NCBI GenBank assembly: GCA_001970855.1
Contig: LSSN01003237.1
Span: 1-49,295 of the forward strand
Origin: Smittium culicis
Lineage: Eukaryota; Kickxellomycota; Harpellomycetes; Harpellales; Legeriomycetaceae
Direction: 5' to 3'
DNA: 49,295 bases
Within the stretch, counting starts at the first letter, position 1. Every line of letters starts with the position of its first letter. Below the pieces are notes generated by a model, which saw only the letters and a program-made list of their open reading frames with translations, was not told where the DNA came from and did not search any database. The translations under genes and the position numbers were made by a program. Shown piece by piece: positions 22,426 to 36,201 of the stretch.

Positions 22426-25189
22426 ATAATAGAAAAGATTTGCTTGTTATTAGAATCGTTATTTAATTGTATTTTTTTCTACATCAGGCACTATACATTG
22501 AGATTTTTTCAGCACCTTGCTTATTATGATTTTAGATTTGGTATAAATTTCTACATATGGGAAACTCTGAACGAAGAGAGCACTTTGTTGCAGTTTAATG
22601 TTATTGGCCTGTATAATCACTTTTTGTAAGTATTATTGGCGGAGAAAAATAGGCATTTTGATTTTTCTATTTCCTCGTTTCAATTATAAATTTTATTTGA
22701 TAAATAAAGTAAATTATTCTACTCATTGGCCGTTTATTTTTTATGCGATTTTATACTCTGAAACTCTATACACTATAAAATGATCTCTTCATAAAGAATC
22801 ACCCATATTGCTTTCTAAAATAAACCAATAACTTGGATATGTTGATATTAGCGAGTGATATTACCAGGAAACAAAAATCCACTTGAAATAAGTTCCTATC
22901 AAATTCGTGGCTAAAGTTTATTTACGAGTTGCTGTAAATAAAAAAAATTAGAGAATTTTTTATTTTGCATGATTGGACATTTGATTGCACTTGATTCATA
23001 AAATTTGGTTCACCAGTATAGTGCAAGCCACATGCCTAAAATAATACAAAAAGCAAGATAGGATTTCAAATAACATTCGCTGGAAGAATATAATAATTGA
23101 AAAATATTTAGACTGTTTGATTATACAACTTGAAATATATGTAGTAGTAAAAGTTTTCAAATTTTTATGATGAAAAATTCCAAATATAAATAGCTATTTT
23201 GAACTTACAAATATGATTATAAAAAACATTCATTTGCATTTTTTTAAATTATATATAGGTATAGGTTTAAATCAGTAGTATACTAAAATAAAATACTGAA
23301 ACTTATTAATACATAAGCACTAATAATTTTACAAACTCCTGTCAATATTTATCTATAGAACGCATCAGCAATAACAAATCTAATTGCGAATATTTAATCC
23401 ATACAAAAAGTGAAATATCAAATTAAGCAGGATTAATTATATGCTCAGCATAATATTTATTTAGAAATAAGAAGTTTTTTAAAAGCCCAGTTGAAAAGAC
23501 GAAGCCAGAATAATAGAAATATCTCCAATATATCATTAGAAAAAGCTATATTATCCTTGAAATAAAAATTCTACTAAAGTATCATCAACATCAACTTGAA
23601 AAGAATTAAGAGAATTAAAAAAAGACAAATAATTATGCGTTCAACTAGAAGCTTTCGTAAAAAACAACCTGATTCAAGTGCAAATGCAAAAATTAAAAGC
23701 GTACCTATGGAAAGAACAAAAGCCTCGCAAGGCTTGAGAGTTAGACGATAGTAATTTACAAATACTCTTAGGGTGATAATTTAACAAGATTATTAAATGT
23801 ATTTTTTGGTAGAACTTAAACTAATAAAAAAATATAAGCATAAATTTATATTCAGGGAGCATAAAATAATAGCAATAATTTATAGCGTAATTTTTTAATT
23901 GAGGTTGCGAGTTTCAGAATATTTTATAGCTTTATGAATTAAAACTGTCGAAAATTGTTTCATTATCGTTTATTGATCTATACAAAGAGTCAAAACAAAG
24001 TAAAGATTATAAGCTATTTCTACTAAAAAATTTAATCTTGAATTTAAATTTTTTTTTTTTTAAATTTTGAATTATTTAATGTAGGAAATAGTAATAAGGA
24101 GTTGAAATCAAAATTTTTACAAGAATGCTAGCATTTCTATTGAAGAGGAATATCTATATTTTTATTAGATATCTTATCTTATATTATGTTATAATTTAAT
24201 CACTAAAACTAGCTAAATTGTTTAACAAATAATTTTTTCTAACAAGAAATATAAATATAAGAAAAGTTGATAAACGAGAAAAATAAAGCAGGAAAGCTCC
24301 ACCTGGCATAGTTATCTTCAATATTCAATGATATAAGAATATATTTCATCGAGAATATGTAATAAAAATCAGTTTAAAATAATAAATTGTTTCAAGAATC
24401 TGAAATTATAAAAAGTTTATAAGGTACATAATAATAGACTTCCATTCTAACTTTTTAAAGTTAAATAATTCCAATCTATCTGTATAGGATGGTACTAAAA
24501 TTTTACTAAAAAATTTAGGACTTGTATTGTTTTCAGAGCACACACAATTTTCCAAAATTGAAGTAATTAATGATATTGCAACCTTGAAGTTAATAATAAT
24601 TATATATTTTAATTGCTTTTATTATTATATATTAATAGAAATTATGCTTTTAACGAAATGAAAATTCACATTATAATAATCTCTGAAAAAATAGAGCTAA
24701 TACATATATATCAAGTAAATCAAAACTTTATACTCATCCAAAAAGAAAATAAAAATACCATACTAGTAAGAATAAGAATATAAATAACATATGTTTATCT
24801 TATTATCTATTAACATTAAATATGGTATCTGTACAAACATAAATTTTAATTTGAATATATGTTGCTCCACATTTATACTGTGCCGAGCAAACATTTATAT
24901 GTATACCAATTAACATATTAATGTGTAAATATATATTAGCTTGAAAAAGAGAAAATTATATTTTTTTTAGGATTTATTAATATTTATTGCAAACGAAAAA
25001 AAGAGCTTAAAGTTCTTATATAATTAGAATATTGAATATGTATTTTGAAATACAATAACTAAAGAGATTTTATTGTGGAAAGGCTTTTATAAGAAATAGT
25101 CAATAACCTATAAATGATATCGCTAAAAAAAGATTGGCATATTTAAATAGCAATATGATAAATTTATTAAGGAAAATTTGAGCAAATAA

Positions 25190-28100
25190 TTAAATATAAG
25201 GTGCCCAACCTATGTACATTTTTAATAAATTTCCAGGGTCTGTTGCTTCTTTTATGAGTTCATCTACTTGGCCAGCGACAGGAATGTAAGAACTGTTGTA
25301 AAAACCACCCAATTTGGTTCCAATTTTACCAAGAGCTAATCTTGCAGCCTCTTCAATAAGTTCGTGTCGATTTTCACTTTTTCTACTAGAGAGGCTGCTC
25401 CACTCGACTAAAGGATCGTTTATAAAAGTATCAAGTATAGATTTTAAAGCTCCTCGGTGGGTTCTAAGTAGCCTCATCGTAATTTCACAAGAAGTTCTAA
25501 ATGACCCTTCATATCCTTGAGAACCCATTGCATCAACCATATTATGAGTTAATCGAAAGGGTACTCTTTCTGGAACTTCTAGCTTTGTTCCCTTTTCAAA
25601 CAGACAGCTAAAGTCTACGTGAAGAACGCTCCCCGTAACTTGATCAAGAAGTATGTTTTCACAGTGACGGTCTCCTAATCCAACTATGTACCCAACCATA
25701 GACATTACAGCTGCAGAGTTCGCAAAAGTTTTTCTACTTTCAATCCACTCTTCAGGAGTTTTGAATTGCTTCATAAACCACCTATACAAAACAGGTGGAT
25801 ACTTTTTTAAAATGTTATTGATAAAGTGTAATTCAGGTGTTTTTGTTTTAGCATTAAGTAGACCTCTAATTACACTGCTATTAATTTGAATATTAGATTC
25901 AGCAAACATTTTGTTTACAGTTTGCTGAATAGAAACAGTATTCGGAACCCATTCTATTATACCACAATCTTCATTTAATGGAACTACAGCATAAGTTTTA
26001 ATTTTTAAGGACCTTTTTAGGGCGTCTGAATCGTCAGATAGAACCTGGTTGATAAGCGCATTAAATTCCATCTGCCTTGCATCTTTTCGTAAATCATCCT
26101 TCGGCTTACACAAGAATGCATATGAAATGCCATCAGAACCTAAGATAACGATTTTCTTTGGTTTTTGCAATGAGCTCATAACTAAAATTTCGTCGTTTAG
26201 ACTTTCTATTGTCGGAATATCATGTGGAAATGGGATATAGCTTGCTGACGCAGCTTGTTGGGACGCAGTGGTATAAGTACCTTCTGCGTCAATAGATTGA
26301 TTATCAGATGAATTAGAAGTATACCTTTTAAAATTATGCTTTAAATGGGCGTTTTTTTTCATTTCAGAATAAAAATCGTCCCTAAGTACAGTGTTTGGAA
26401 TATTGAATGCTTCGTTTTTTTGTTTAAAGGAAGGGTACATAGGAATCAAAGATGATTGGAGAGGAACAATAAATGAGCTACTAGATCCGATTTTTAATAA
26501 ACTAGGAAAATCCTTCAGCATACTCAAAGTTTTTACATTTCTTGGAGGGTTATGATTACTTAGTTTAAGTAATCCGTCAGTTAATAGTATAGCTTCTTTA
26601 GTTATCTTCAATAAATTAACTTTACTTTTTAAGTTTGAGTCATTTTGTGCATTTTTTAAAATTTCAGAACATCTTTTTTCCCTAATAGCATAGTTAGATC
26701 TATATACAGCCATTAACTGCCATAAAGCTTGGTATGGATAATCAGCTAACGCTTTTTTTATAAAGGATTCTATAGATTTCACAATTTTTGGGTTATTATG
26801 GCAAATGCAAGAAACAATTTGAGAAAAAGACACAAGTATATTATGTGATGGTATTCGATTTGCGAGGTTGGAAATGATTTTATTTGACATATCAAATCTA
26901 CTACTTATCGAATTTTTAGACGAATTTTCAGGATTGGTCATCAGATCTCCGAAACTAAACCAAATTGTGAATAGCCTTGCCATAGCTTGATAGAGGTACT
27001 GAGAACTAGAAAGACACACGCGACTGTAGTGTCGGATTATATAGTATCTTATTGCACAGAATTTTGATTCTGCCCTTGAATTAATTAGATGAGCGCTTCG
27101 CCTATTTGCAGAAGAACCTTGTGTATCTTTTGAGCTAATCTCCATTAGGTTGATTTTCTCTGATAAATAATGCTCTTTGGAGTTTTCGAGCATAGTGTCG
27201 TAAACTTTACCTATCATATAATGCGATTTAAGGTTGTCTTGAATAGTCAATAGACCGTCAAATTTCTTATTTAAACCATTTTGCGTTATTAAACCAGCCT
27301 CTGATTTCCATTCTAAAACTGATATTCCAGCCTCAAGGTAAGACTGTCGCATAGATTGAATTTCATGGTCTGAAAGGGGTTTCAAGAATTTTTTCAGAAC
27401 ATTTATTTCATCGGCAGACAAATTTAAAACGTTTGAGTTACATATATTGTAAATTTCTTTAGATAAAGTTGGGTCATTTCTATATAAATCCAAGTTAACA
27501 TGATTAGGAAGAATTTCAGAAAGAGATCCACTAAGACCAGTCAATGTGTATGCCTTAATATAATTTTGCATTATACTGGGCGTGTCACCAAAAACTTTTT
27601 CGTTTAAAACTAACGAAGATATAGAGCTTTCAACTACTGATTGCATCTCGTTCATCCCAATATTATTTTGCGACGAAAGGCCGCATTCAAACATGACTTT
27701 AGCTTTTTCTATTTTAAGATAGTTTTTGAAAATACTAGAACTAAAAGGTCGAATAGAGATATCACAAGTGGTCTGTTTCTGGCTTGTATCTAGTAGCTCA
27801 TTTAATGAATTTTCAATATGGTTAAATTTAAAGATGAGGCTGATTGCTGCGCTTGGCGAATCTCCTAACCTTGCAGATCTAATCATTTGGAGCCAGGATA
27901 GATATGACTGACTGTAAAAAAGCCTAGATATTCTAATGTCTTGTTTTAGAATGTCCAAATTTCTAAAATGATAGCATAAAAAATAAAGATGAAATTAGTA
28001 TAAGTTAAAAGTTTTAGAGATATAAAATAATTAAAGTACTTTAGGATTTCGATTATCTGCAAATGAAATGAAAGTACGGTTTCTTGGGATTTATATTCAT

Positions 28101-31100
28101 TGGGTAGTAAAAGAAATCGACTAGTCCATGAATCAAATATTTCGGCTAAGTTTTCGTAGGCAACATTGCTATTATCTTCATATTTTTGGTTGTATAGGCT
28201 TATTAAAAATGTGACAATATTTTCAAGGTCCGATAAAGTGTGTAATTTCAATAAAGTAGGTTGAATTTGGGAAACTGATAGATTGATGTTAGAATTTAGA
28301 TATGGAAGTTGAGATGTAATACCCTGAGCATTGTCTGAAATGCCTAAGGACTCATTAGAGCTACATATGTGATATCTTGATGTATTTATGTGACTTTTAA
28401 TTCCAAACAGAATATCCAATTGATCTTTATTGCTAATATGTGATGATTTTTCTGTAAAAGATTTCAGCAAATAAAGTATGCAAAGAATAGACTGATCGAA
28501 TGTTTTGAAATGAAATAGCTGTAAGATCTGCCTTTCAGTTTTATTAAAACAAGGTTTTAAACAACTTTCTAACTTGGTGTTATTGGATTCAATTGCTTTA
28601 TCTTCTAAATTATCTGAAATTTCCTCTGAGCTTTTAGAAATATAAAATGTTTGAACAACGTCATCTAGTTCATCCCAGCTGCCTAATCTCCATGCTGAGG
28701 AAGAAAATAAATCTACAACGTCATCGTTTCTATTTTGCAAAAAATCTGTTTCTAATAACCACCTCTTAGATGTAGATAGTGATATTCTCCATTGACCCAT
28801 ATTCTGTTGGCAGTCGATCCAGCCTTTACGTGAGCTTATATCGTAAGGGTTTACTTGCAGGTTAGATTCATATCTGAATAAAGAGCTAGACCAATCTCGA
28901 GTATCCAATGCCCTAAAAATTCTTGTAGGGTCAATATTGACTTGGCTTTTTATAAATTTGAGCTGATCTAATTTTGAACCCGGAATTGATTTAACAGACA
29001 TAGCTGAATCAGAAAATAGTTCATTCGGATCAATGCCTCTTTTCCACAAATTAATGGAGCATCCCGATATTCCATCGATATCAAAAGTCATAACGTATAC
29101 AAGTAAGCTAAATTTTATCAGCCACAATTGCGACTCTTCATTCGAAGGATCTGATTTACAAAACTTTTCCATGTATAGCAGTGCTCTGTAATAATCGCCG
29201 GAAATAATAGCTGTAATGGCCATTTTATCAAATGGAATAATTGACCCAAAAATTAGTTGAGCTATAGTTAAGTTATTTCCAACATTTTTGATTGGGTTTT
29301 TTTTGTCATAATGAAAATCAAAATGTTTCAAATTGTGTCTGATTGTATTTAGCTGATTTATTAAAAGTTTATCTTCACTATCGCCGTTGAAGTTGCTGTT
29401 CATAAAAATTTCATTATTTTGCAAGTTGGAATTGATACTTGGCTTTGCAGAGATATGAGGTGTTATAGGGCAACATCTAATGTACATTTGGAATGAGTCA
29501 AATATGCTAAAAACAGTCTTAATTGACTTTTTTCGACAATCATTTGACATTTGTAGTTGTAAATATGGGTCAAATACAGCACTTAACTCTATATAGACCA
29601 AATAAAATAAATTATCTGCATTAACTGAAAATTTATACTCTGGGTCTTGTATTGAAATAACCTCATTATCTGAAGCAGATAAAGGATAAACATATTCATC
29701 GTTGTATATTAGAAAACTAGATAAAACATTGTTTTGAATCCCAAGCTCATTATAATAGTTAATATTAGATATATACATTATGACCTGCTTTAAAAGAGCG
29801 ATAGAATATTCTATAGGCGACTCCAATGTAGAATTTACGCAGCATAAAAAAATTTTTCCTACAATATTTTTAGGGAGCTTGTTGATTAGAGATATGAGCC
29901 ATGATTGAATCCAAAGCTCAAAATTTGGTGACGTTTCATAAAATGATGTAATATTATTTGATTTTGTTGGAATATCAGATTTAGGGTCTTGAGAGCTATT
30001 AGTTGGGATGTTAATTTCACTTTTATCTAATTCTTCAAATGTCTCGACATTGCTAGAGTTTGTATTATTTTGATTTTCAAAGTCTTTATTATTATAATTC
30101 GATAAATAGTAGGGACTTTTTGACTCAATTGAGTATCTTGACTCAAGTAAGGGAGTTAAAATCTCACAAATATTATCAGGGAATAGCTGCCATTTATCGA
30201 TAATGGTACTCTCGTCAAACATATATGTATAAAATCCGGAATTATCTTTATTTAGTACAATAAGCTTTGGTCTATTAGACGGAGTATCACTAGATAAATT
30301 CTGGGTTTGAGATAAATTGCTGAGTCTATTACTTCTGCGACCATTTTGAGTAACAGTGGTTGAAGCGTTATCTTTGTTGCAATTTTTTGGAATGTAAAAA
30401 GTATCAGCTCTTGTTGAAGGAATTGTAGAGGAAAAGCCGCATAGCTTTAATATCTCTTGAATTGAATAAGATAAGCATAGTTGATTGTTAGGGGACTGCG
30501 AAGAAATACACAAAGGAGCTAAATAGTTTAAAATCAAGTAATGAGCAAAGTTAAAAACATCTTGTGCTATGAACAAATTAAATAAGCCTAATTTACGCCA
30601 ATTTAATTCATTGCTGTAGGGGGATATTTTTGAAATATATTTTCTGTGACTTGAAGAGAGAGTTCTATTGTTATGAACTTTTTCATTCAAAAAGCCTAGA
30701 AGACCTAGAAGTCTGGAACAAGAAATGTAAATTAGTCGATTTTTTGAGCCATGCATTTTAATTAGAGAGATGATGGAACTTTGTAAAAAAGTATAGAATT
30801 CAAAGTTGCTTTTAAAATCAACATACTCGACGTTTCTTGATATTTTTGAATCGAAATCATTATACTTTGAAGATTTGCTTTTAAGGTCGACTTGCGAGAC
30901 AGCGCTGATAAATTTTTTACTTTTAATACCAGAATTTATCCTGTCAGAATTATTAGAGCCGACTAGCTCATGATCACTAGAAGTGTTTTGTTGAGTTGGA
31001 CTGATAAGAGAAGGCGCTAATGAATTTTCAATTATAAATCTAGATAAATTAATAGTATTTAAAACATCTTCTAGCTCAAGGCAAGCTGATGCACAAATAA

Positions 31101-34100
31101 TAAAGTCTGAATTTCTCATCAATCTCTCTAATTTAAGTATAATCGAAAATATAGTCTCATTATCATACTTTTGATAGTCAAACTCTGTTTTTTGCTTTAT
31201 ATCCTTATTGTTTTCAATGTTGATATCAAACTGTTTATTAAAATAATAAACAAAGTTGGTTTCAATATTTTTAGTAACACTGCTAGATGGATCATACTCT
31301 GAAGAAATCTGGCTACTACTTAGATCAATTTCGATAATATCTTTTTTATTGAATAGCTGCTTAGAGTTTATAAATGATTTTTCTAGGCTTTCATAGTTTG
31401 AAAGCAAAACGTATAATGATCTAGATCCCCTTAGTTCGTGGAAATTTGGTACTGGGCATATTTCGGCCCAATTTTCTATTATTGTGTAATGATTATAGCC
31501 TAGTATCTGAACGACTATATCGTTAATGATTTCCCATAGTGTAGAATCTAAATAGTCGATTTTAAATCTTTCGTAATTGTAGTAGGCTATATTGGTGGTA
31601 TAGTTTAATGAAATTTCAATTAAAGGGGATAACAAACAATTAATACTACTGACACTCAGATTTGCATCTTTTAAGGAGACAACTAATACAGAGAAAGTAA
31701 TAAGAGCTTCACGAATAGTATTTGGATTTTTTAATGGTGACGAAAGTGCTTTAACAATAGCAGTTAAATTCTTTTCAAGATATTTTCCTATAATTTGAAA
31801 AAGAAATCTCAGAGCAATGATAGATTTTTTTTGCTTCAAAGTGATCTTATTAGCTCTAACTGAATCGATTGCTTCAGTGTCAGGTAATGAAATATGTTCA
31901 AATAACTCACTAATGTTAGTTAAGACTCCTAGTAGACACCGCTGGGTGAATTTTTTTATCGCAGTATTGCTTATTTCAAAATCGCTAATATCAAGAAACT
32001 CTATTTTATTTTCTGTATATTTTAAGATGTTTGATTCACCCTGTATAATATTTTTTTGATTTATTTTTTCGTTTCTTTGATTAGTAACTGATTGGGTTGC
32101 AATTTGAGTACATACATCATTGATTGTTAAGTCCTTTGATTCACTCCCATCTGAGGAGTTAGTTCCAAAGATTGATTGTATAGACATTAGTAGTGCACTT
32201 TGAGAGCGAAGTGATATTTCAATTGATTGGTTTCCAATTTCTGAGATAATTTCAAAAATTAACTTTGCGGAACAACTTTTAAGCAAACTTTCAACACTAA
32301 TATTCGAATAATTGCTGGATTCTTTATTTTCTAAAACATCGTTGCGAGACTCAGCAGAGACGTTTGAAGTATTTTCTTGGAGGTCATTAATATTTAAGTG
32401 AGATCGATGGGGTAAAATTTTATTAGAAGTAGTTCCAGGTTTATTTGTACTCTCGTATGTTAAAATATTTAAGAACGAACGTAATGATGATTCCATTTTA
32501 TTATCATCTAAAAGAAAGATGGTTGATAATATGGTATGTGTCGATTTGATGCATATTAGTGAAGTTTTTTCGCCAATAGATTCAGAAATAAGAGATATAA
32601 CATCATGCCTTTGATTAATTACCAAGTATGGAAGTATTCTATCCAAGTTTGCCAAGAAAAAAGAATTTGTATTCATATATCCCATTGAAATAGATATTTT
32701 GTTCAATGTTTTTGGTTTATGTGATAAAGCAGTAGATAATGGACCACAAACACAATCAATGTTATCCTTAAATATCTCATATATGCTTTTATTTTTAGCA
32801 ACTGAAATTTTTTGTAGTTGGGAATATGCAATAGACTGTGTAAAAGTATTCGGTTTAGTATAAAACTCTACGAGATAGAGTAGAGAAGATGAGAAAATCT
32901 GGCTTGATTCTTCTGATTCGCTGAAAAAAAAAAAAAAAACAAAAATATAACACTCTAGTTTTTTTAAGAAAAAAAAATTAATTCAGCTCTATCAAAGTTT
33001 GGTAGTTCTAGTAAAAAGTATTTTGGCATAAAGAGTAATAAACTAAAAATACCTGCATATAATTCCACATAACTTTATCAAACAGTCCTTTTCAAAGTAA
33101 AATTCTTTTCCCTTATCTTTTTGACTTTCCACAAATGATAAAAGCTCGGCTCTGTTCGTTTCAAAAACTGATATTGCATCAGAAAAATCGTTTTTATCAT
33201 TAATAATATAAGATTCTAAAATCATTCTAGTTTTTTTTATAAGTGATAAAAGTTTAATTTAGATAAGAATTGATGGATTTTAAAATATGTAATGGAAATT
33301 ACAGTGAATAAGATCTTATTTCTTGAACATCACAGAGTAAAGTTCTCTGAATTCCCGTTATTAAAGGTGATTTTTTAATGTTTAACTCGAATAACGGCGC
33401 GTGCTTAACAAATCTTGATACACTGCTTAGAAAGCTTAACCTAATATTTATATCTTGATTATTTAAAGTCAGTCTCCAGTAAATGATCCAATCGCTTAAG
33501 CTTAGATTTTGGTTATTGCGACATGGTATTTTTGATGAGGTTAACGATTCATAAAAATTAGATGAAAAATTAGAAATTGTATCATCGAAAAAGTTGGCTA
33601 AACTATTTATTCTATTTTGAGACGTATAGTTTTCTTTTTTGGATTCTAAATTGATATATTTTGAATATTTATGAAACAAATCTTTTTCGCATTTTTGACA
33701 GAAATATTTAATTTTATCCCCTTGATAATAGTAATACAAGTTATCATCCCTTGAGCAAGAAATTAATCCAAGACTTTTTGCAGCAATATTTCTTATTTGA
33801 GACGTAGATAAATCCAATATTTTTGTATATTTAAAAAAATGATCATAAAGTAGCTCTTTGTTGCTAGAGTTTAAGTCAATAAATATTTTTGGTAAATAGT
33901 TCCACGCAACAATCTGCAATTCTGGGTTTGAATTTAAATTTAGGGAGTAAAACAGAAGATCGAAATAGCTTGAATGCAGGATTTGATCCATCTCATGGAG
34001 AAAAATCCACTCGACAAAGTCTTTCAGCAGGCCATCCATAATATTTTGTTTGCTAATAAAATTGATATTGCTATTTTGACTTGCATACTTTCTCTTTTTC

Positions 34101-34899
34101 TCGTTTGAAGAAAAGCAAATATCCTCTGAAATTTTTGTGCCTGAATTATTAATTCTGGTATTTGGAATATCAATAAAAGAAACCAATAATTCTATCATTT
34201 CAAGTTCGATTTCTTGTATTTCAGTAGATCCAAATCCTATCAAAATTTAATATATTTTAAAAGATTCTAGTATTTAAAGTCTTAAGTTGAATTCCTTACT
34301 TTTTTCAAAAGCTTTTAAAATTTTTAATAGACTGGCAATCAATTTAGAAAACTTTTTAAGGATGATCAAATCGCTCTATTTTTAGTTGTAATTTTGTCTA
34401 TATTTACTTTAATTTTCGTATAAATATAAAATATACAAAGACTGAAAATTACTTTATTGGTATCACTGGATAACTTTAATAAAATCTTGATAAAACAGCA
34501 CTTTAAAGTTTTTATTTCATCGCCGTACTCTAGATTAACATTCTCCAAGACATCGTTAAAAGATTTAAGCAAATCATAAATTTCAGCCTATATTAAAAGG
34601 ATTTTTATATATTTTGTGGGAATTATTAGAACTAACTATATTATGATAGAATATAATATTACTATACATATTCTATCGTTTTGAAACCGTCCAAGATGAA
34701 TTTTATTTTTTCTAACAGATTTTCTATTTCAATTTGGGAGTTTTCTAGCGAGTCTGAAATAATTACACTTTCTATCAAGCTTTCTGATGAATAGTATCTA
34801 GAACTTTATATGTAGCGGGATGCGTTAATTTGTTACTAAAATGACTTTTAACATGTCTATTAATTGTAGATTGAATTACCTGGAAATATTAGTTGACAT
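25190..34899 (-). CDS. ATR: ATR/Rad3/Mec1 DNA-damage checkpoint kinase (PIKK)
   Basis: Nuclear Ser/Thr kinase that senses RPA-coated single-stranded DNA with its ATRIP/Ddc2 partner and starts the replication and damage checkpoint. Exons 34899-34880, 34797-34668, 34587-34453, 34375-34300, 34236-33303, 33226-33053, 32920-28040, 27962-25190; phases match at all seven junctions and the sum (9123 nt) gives 3040 residues. Residues 1 to about 2000 are helical-repeat and Ser/Asn-rich sequence, a FAT-type region follows, then the kinase at about 2693-2978: FLCKPKDDLRKDARQMEF (ATP Lys about 2736), MVGYIVGLGDRHCENIL (D2881, H2883, N2886), HVDFSCLFEKG and PFRLTHNMVDAMG. The FATC ends GNLLKMYIGWAPYI. HNMVDA...GYEGSF and the YIGWAPYI ending separate ATR from ATM and TOR. 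It is longer than human ATR (2644) and Rad3 (2386). Only the 20-nt first exon is uncertain. Confidence 0.95.
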
Positions 34900-36201
34900 G
34901 ATATATTCGATGTATTATATTTTTTAAACACATTTAAGCTTATATTGGTCTGAGTATACTTGTATAAATAACTACTTGTCCGATTTCAATTTTTTTTTTT
35001 TTTTTTACAAAGGTAGATTATAATTTCTGCGCAAAATCAAACTCTTTGAAGTCATAAGATTTCCATACTAATTGGATAATTATGTTTACTTTACTTATTT
35101 GGAAAACTATTTTTACTGGATACATCTATTCGCTTGAAAATAATTTAACAAATTTAACCTTGACCAATAAATAGATAATATACATTAACTGATCTAAATG
35201 TTAGATTCACAAGAGAAGCAAGCCTTTTTTTCTTTGGCGCTTTTTATTAATAAAATTTTAGTGCAATTACTATTTGCGCCTGTATTCAACTTGTTTATTT
35301 CACTAACATGATTAAAAGTTAAAAGTAAACCAGACTAGTAGTAACATCTTATTGAACAAGTTTCATCCTTGAAATAATCTCCTATATGATAATGGTTAAC
35401 TTTGCTTCGTGATTAATACTAAATCCAAACATTAATAGTTATAACACTTATACTGATAAGTTTAAATGATTTATCAACCCCTTATACCATCTTTGCAAAT
35501 TGGTTTGAAGTTGAGAGAGCGGCGGAATTGAATCTTTTGAAAAATCACTTTTTATTAGTATTTTGCTATTAAACTCATTTTAGATATTAAAATTCTATAA
35601 AATAAATTTAATGTATGAAAAAGAAAATATAATAACTCTAAATACAAATGTGATTGGTATTATTCTCTAAAATATAATTACTCTAAATACAAATGTGATT
35701 GGTATTATTCACTAAAATATAATCAAGTAAAAAATGTGTATTTAATTAGAATAATTTAAAAAAGAAAAAATTTTTTATTATTAGCATATATTTATATAAA
35801 CTAATCTACTTCGCCGCTATATTCTTTATCGTGTAAAAATCCAATTTAAAACTAATTTGAGTTTAAAGCTAATTGAATCTATTTTTTTATTCATTAAATA
35901 GCAATATTTTCATTCTATTTTATACGTTATTCCAATCAGTGTTAATATTATATTCAAATTTGATTTAAAGATTTTCAAATTTAAAAATAAAGTACTTTAA
36001 ATTTTGTTCCTTCTGACTGCTGGAAATGGATTATAACATTAGCTAGAAATAAAAAGTTTAATTAATAGATTTATTATTTATATATTGAAAGATAAATATA
36101 TTCATTTATTTAATTAATATGTTTGAAATTTTATAAGTAAAAAAGAATAAAAGCACAAGACTAATATATTTTGAAATAAAATAATTTTCAATAGAGTTTG
36201 C
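34900..36201. other. Spacer between ATR promoter side and PMA1 3' end
   Basis: AT-rich with no gene. Contains a long T run near 34989-35006 and the 45-bp tandem duplication at 35628-35717. The part nearest 34900 should hold the ATR promoter. Confidence 0.6.
35628..35717. repeat. Tandem duplication of a 45-bp unit
   Basis: Units 35628-35672 and 35673-35717 differ at two positions; a third unit begins (TATAAT) and then diverges. Near-identity indicates a recent slippage duplication. Noncoding. Confidence 0.9.

Larger units (their letters stand above)
19738..25189. other. Long AT-rich spacer with weak small-gene candidates
   Basis: No gene that I can assign to a family. Three weak candidates are recorded in findings: a minus-strand 76-codon frame (20143-19913), a spliced plus-strand reading (21135-21458) and a plus-strand 38-codon basic frame (23635-23751). 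The region also holds the twin hairpin (20889-20939) and the A-rich satellite (22255-22425). The MAK11-like promoter must lie just above 19737. Confidence 0.55.

Noticed and set aside
27946..27962. Two separate PIKK-like genes (25190-27958 and 27946-32706)
   Set aside because: A 77-nt phase-2 intron (28039-27963) joins them in frame, with the branch-like ATACTAAT and a TTTTAG acceptor; together they form one ATR protein.
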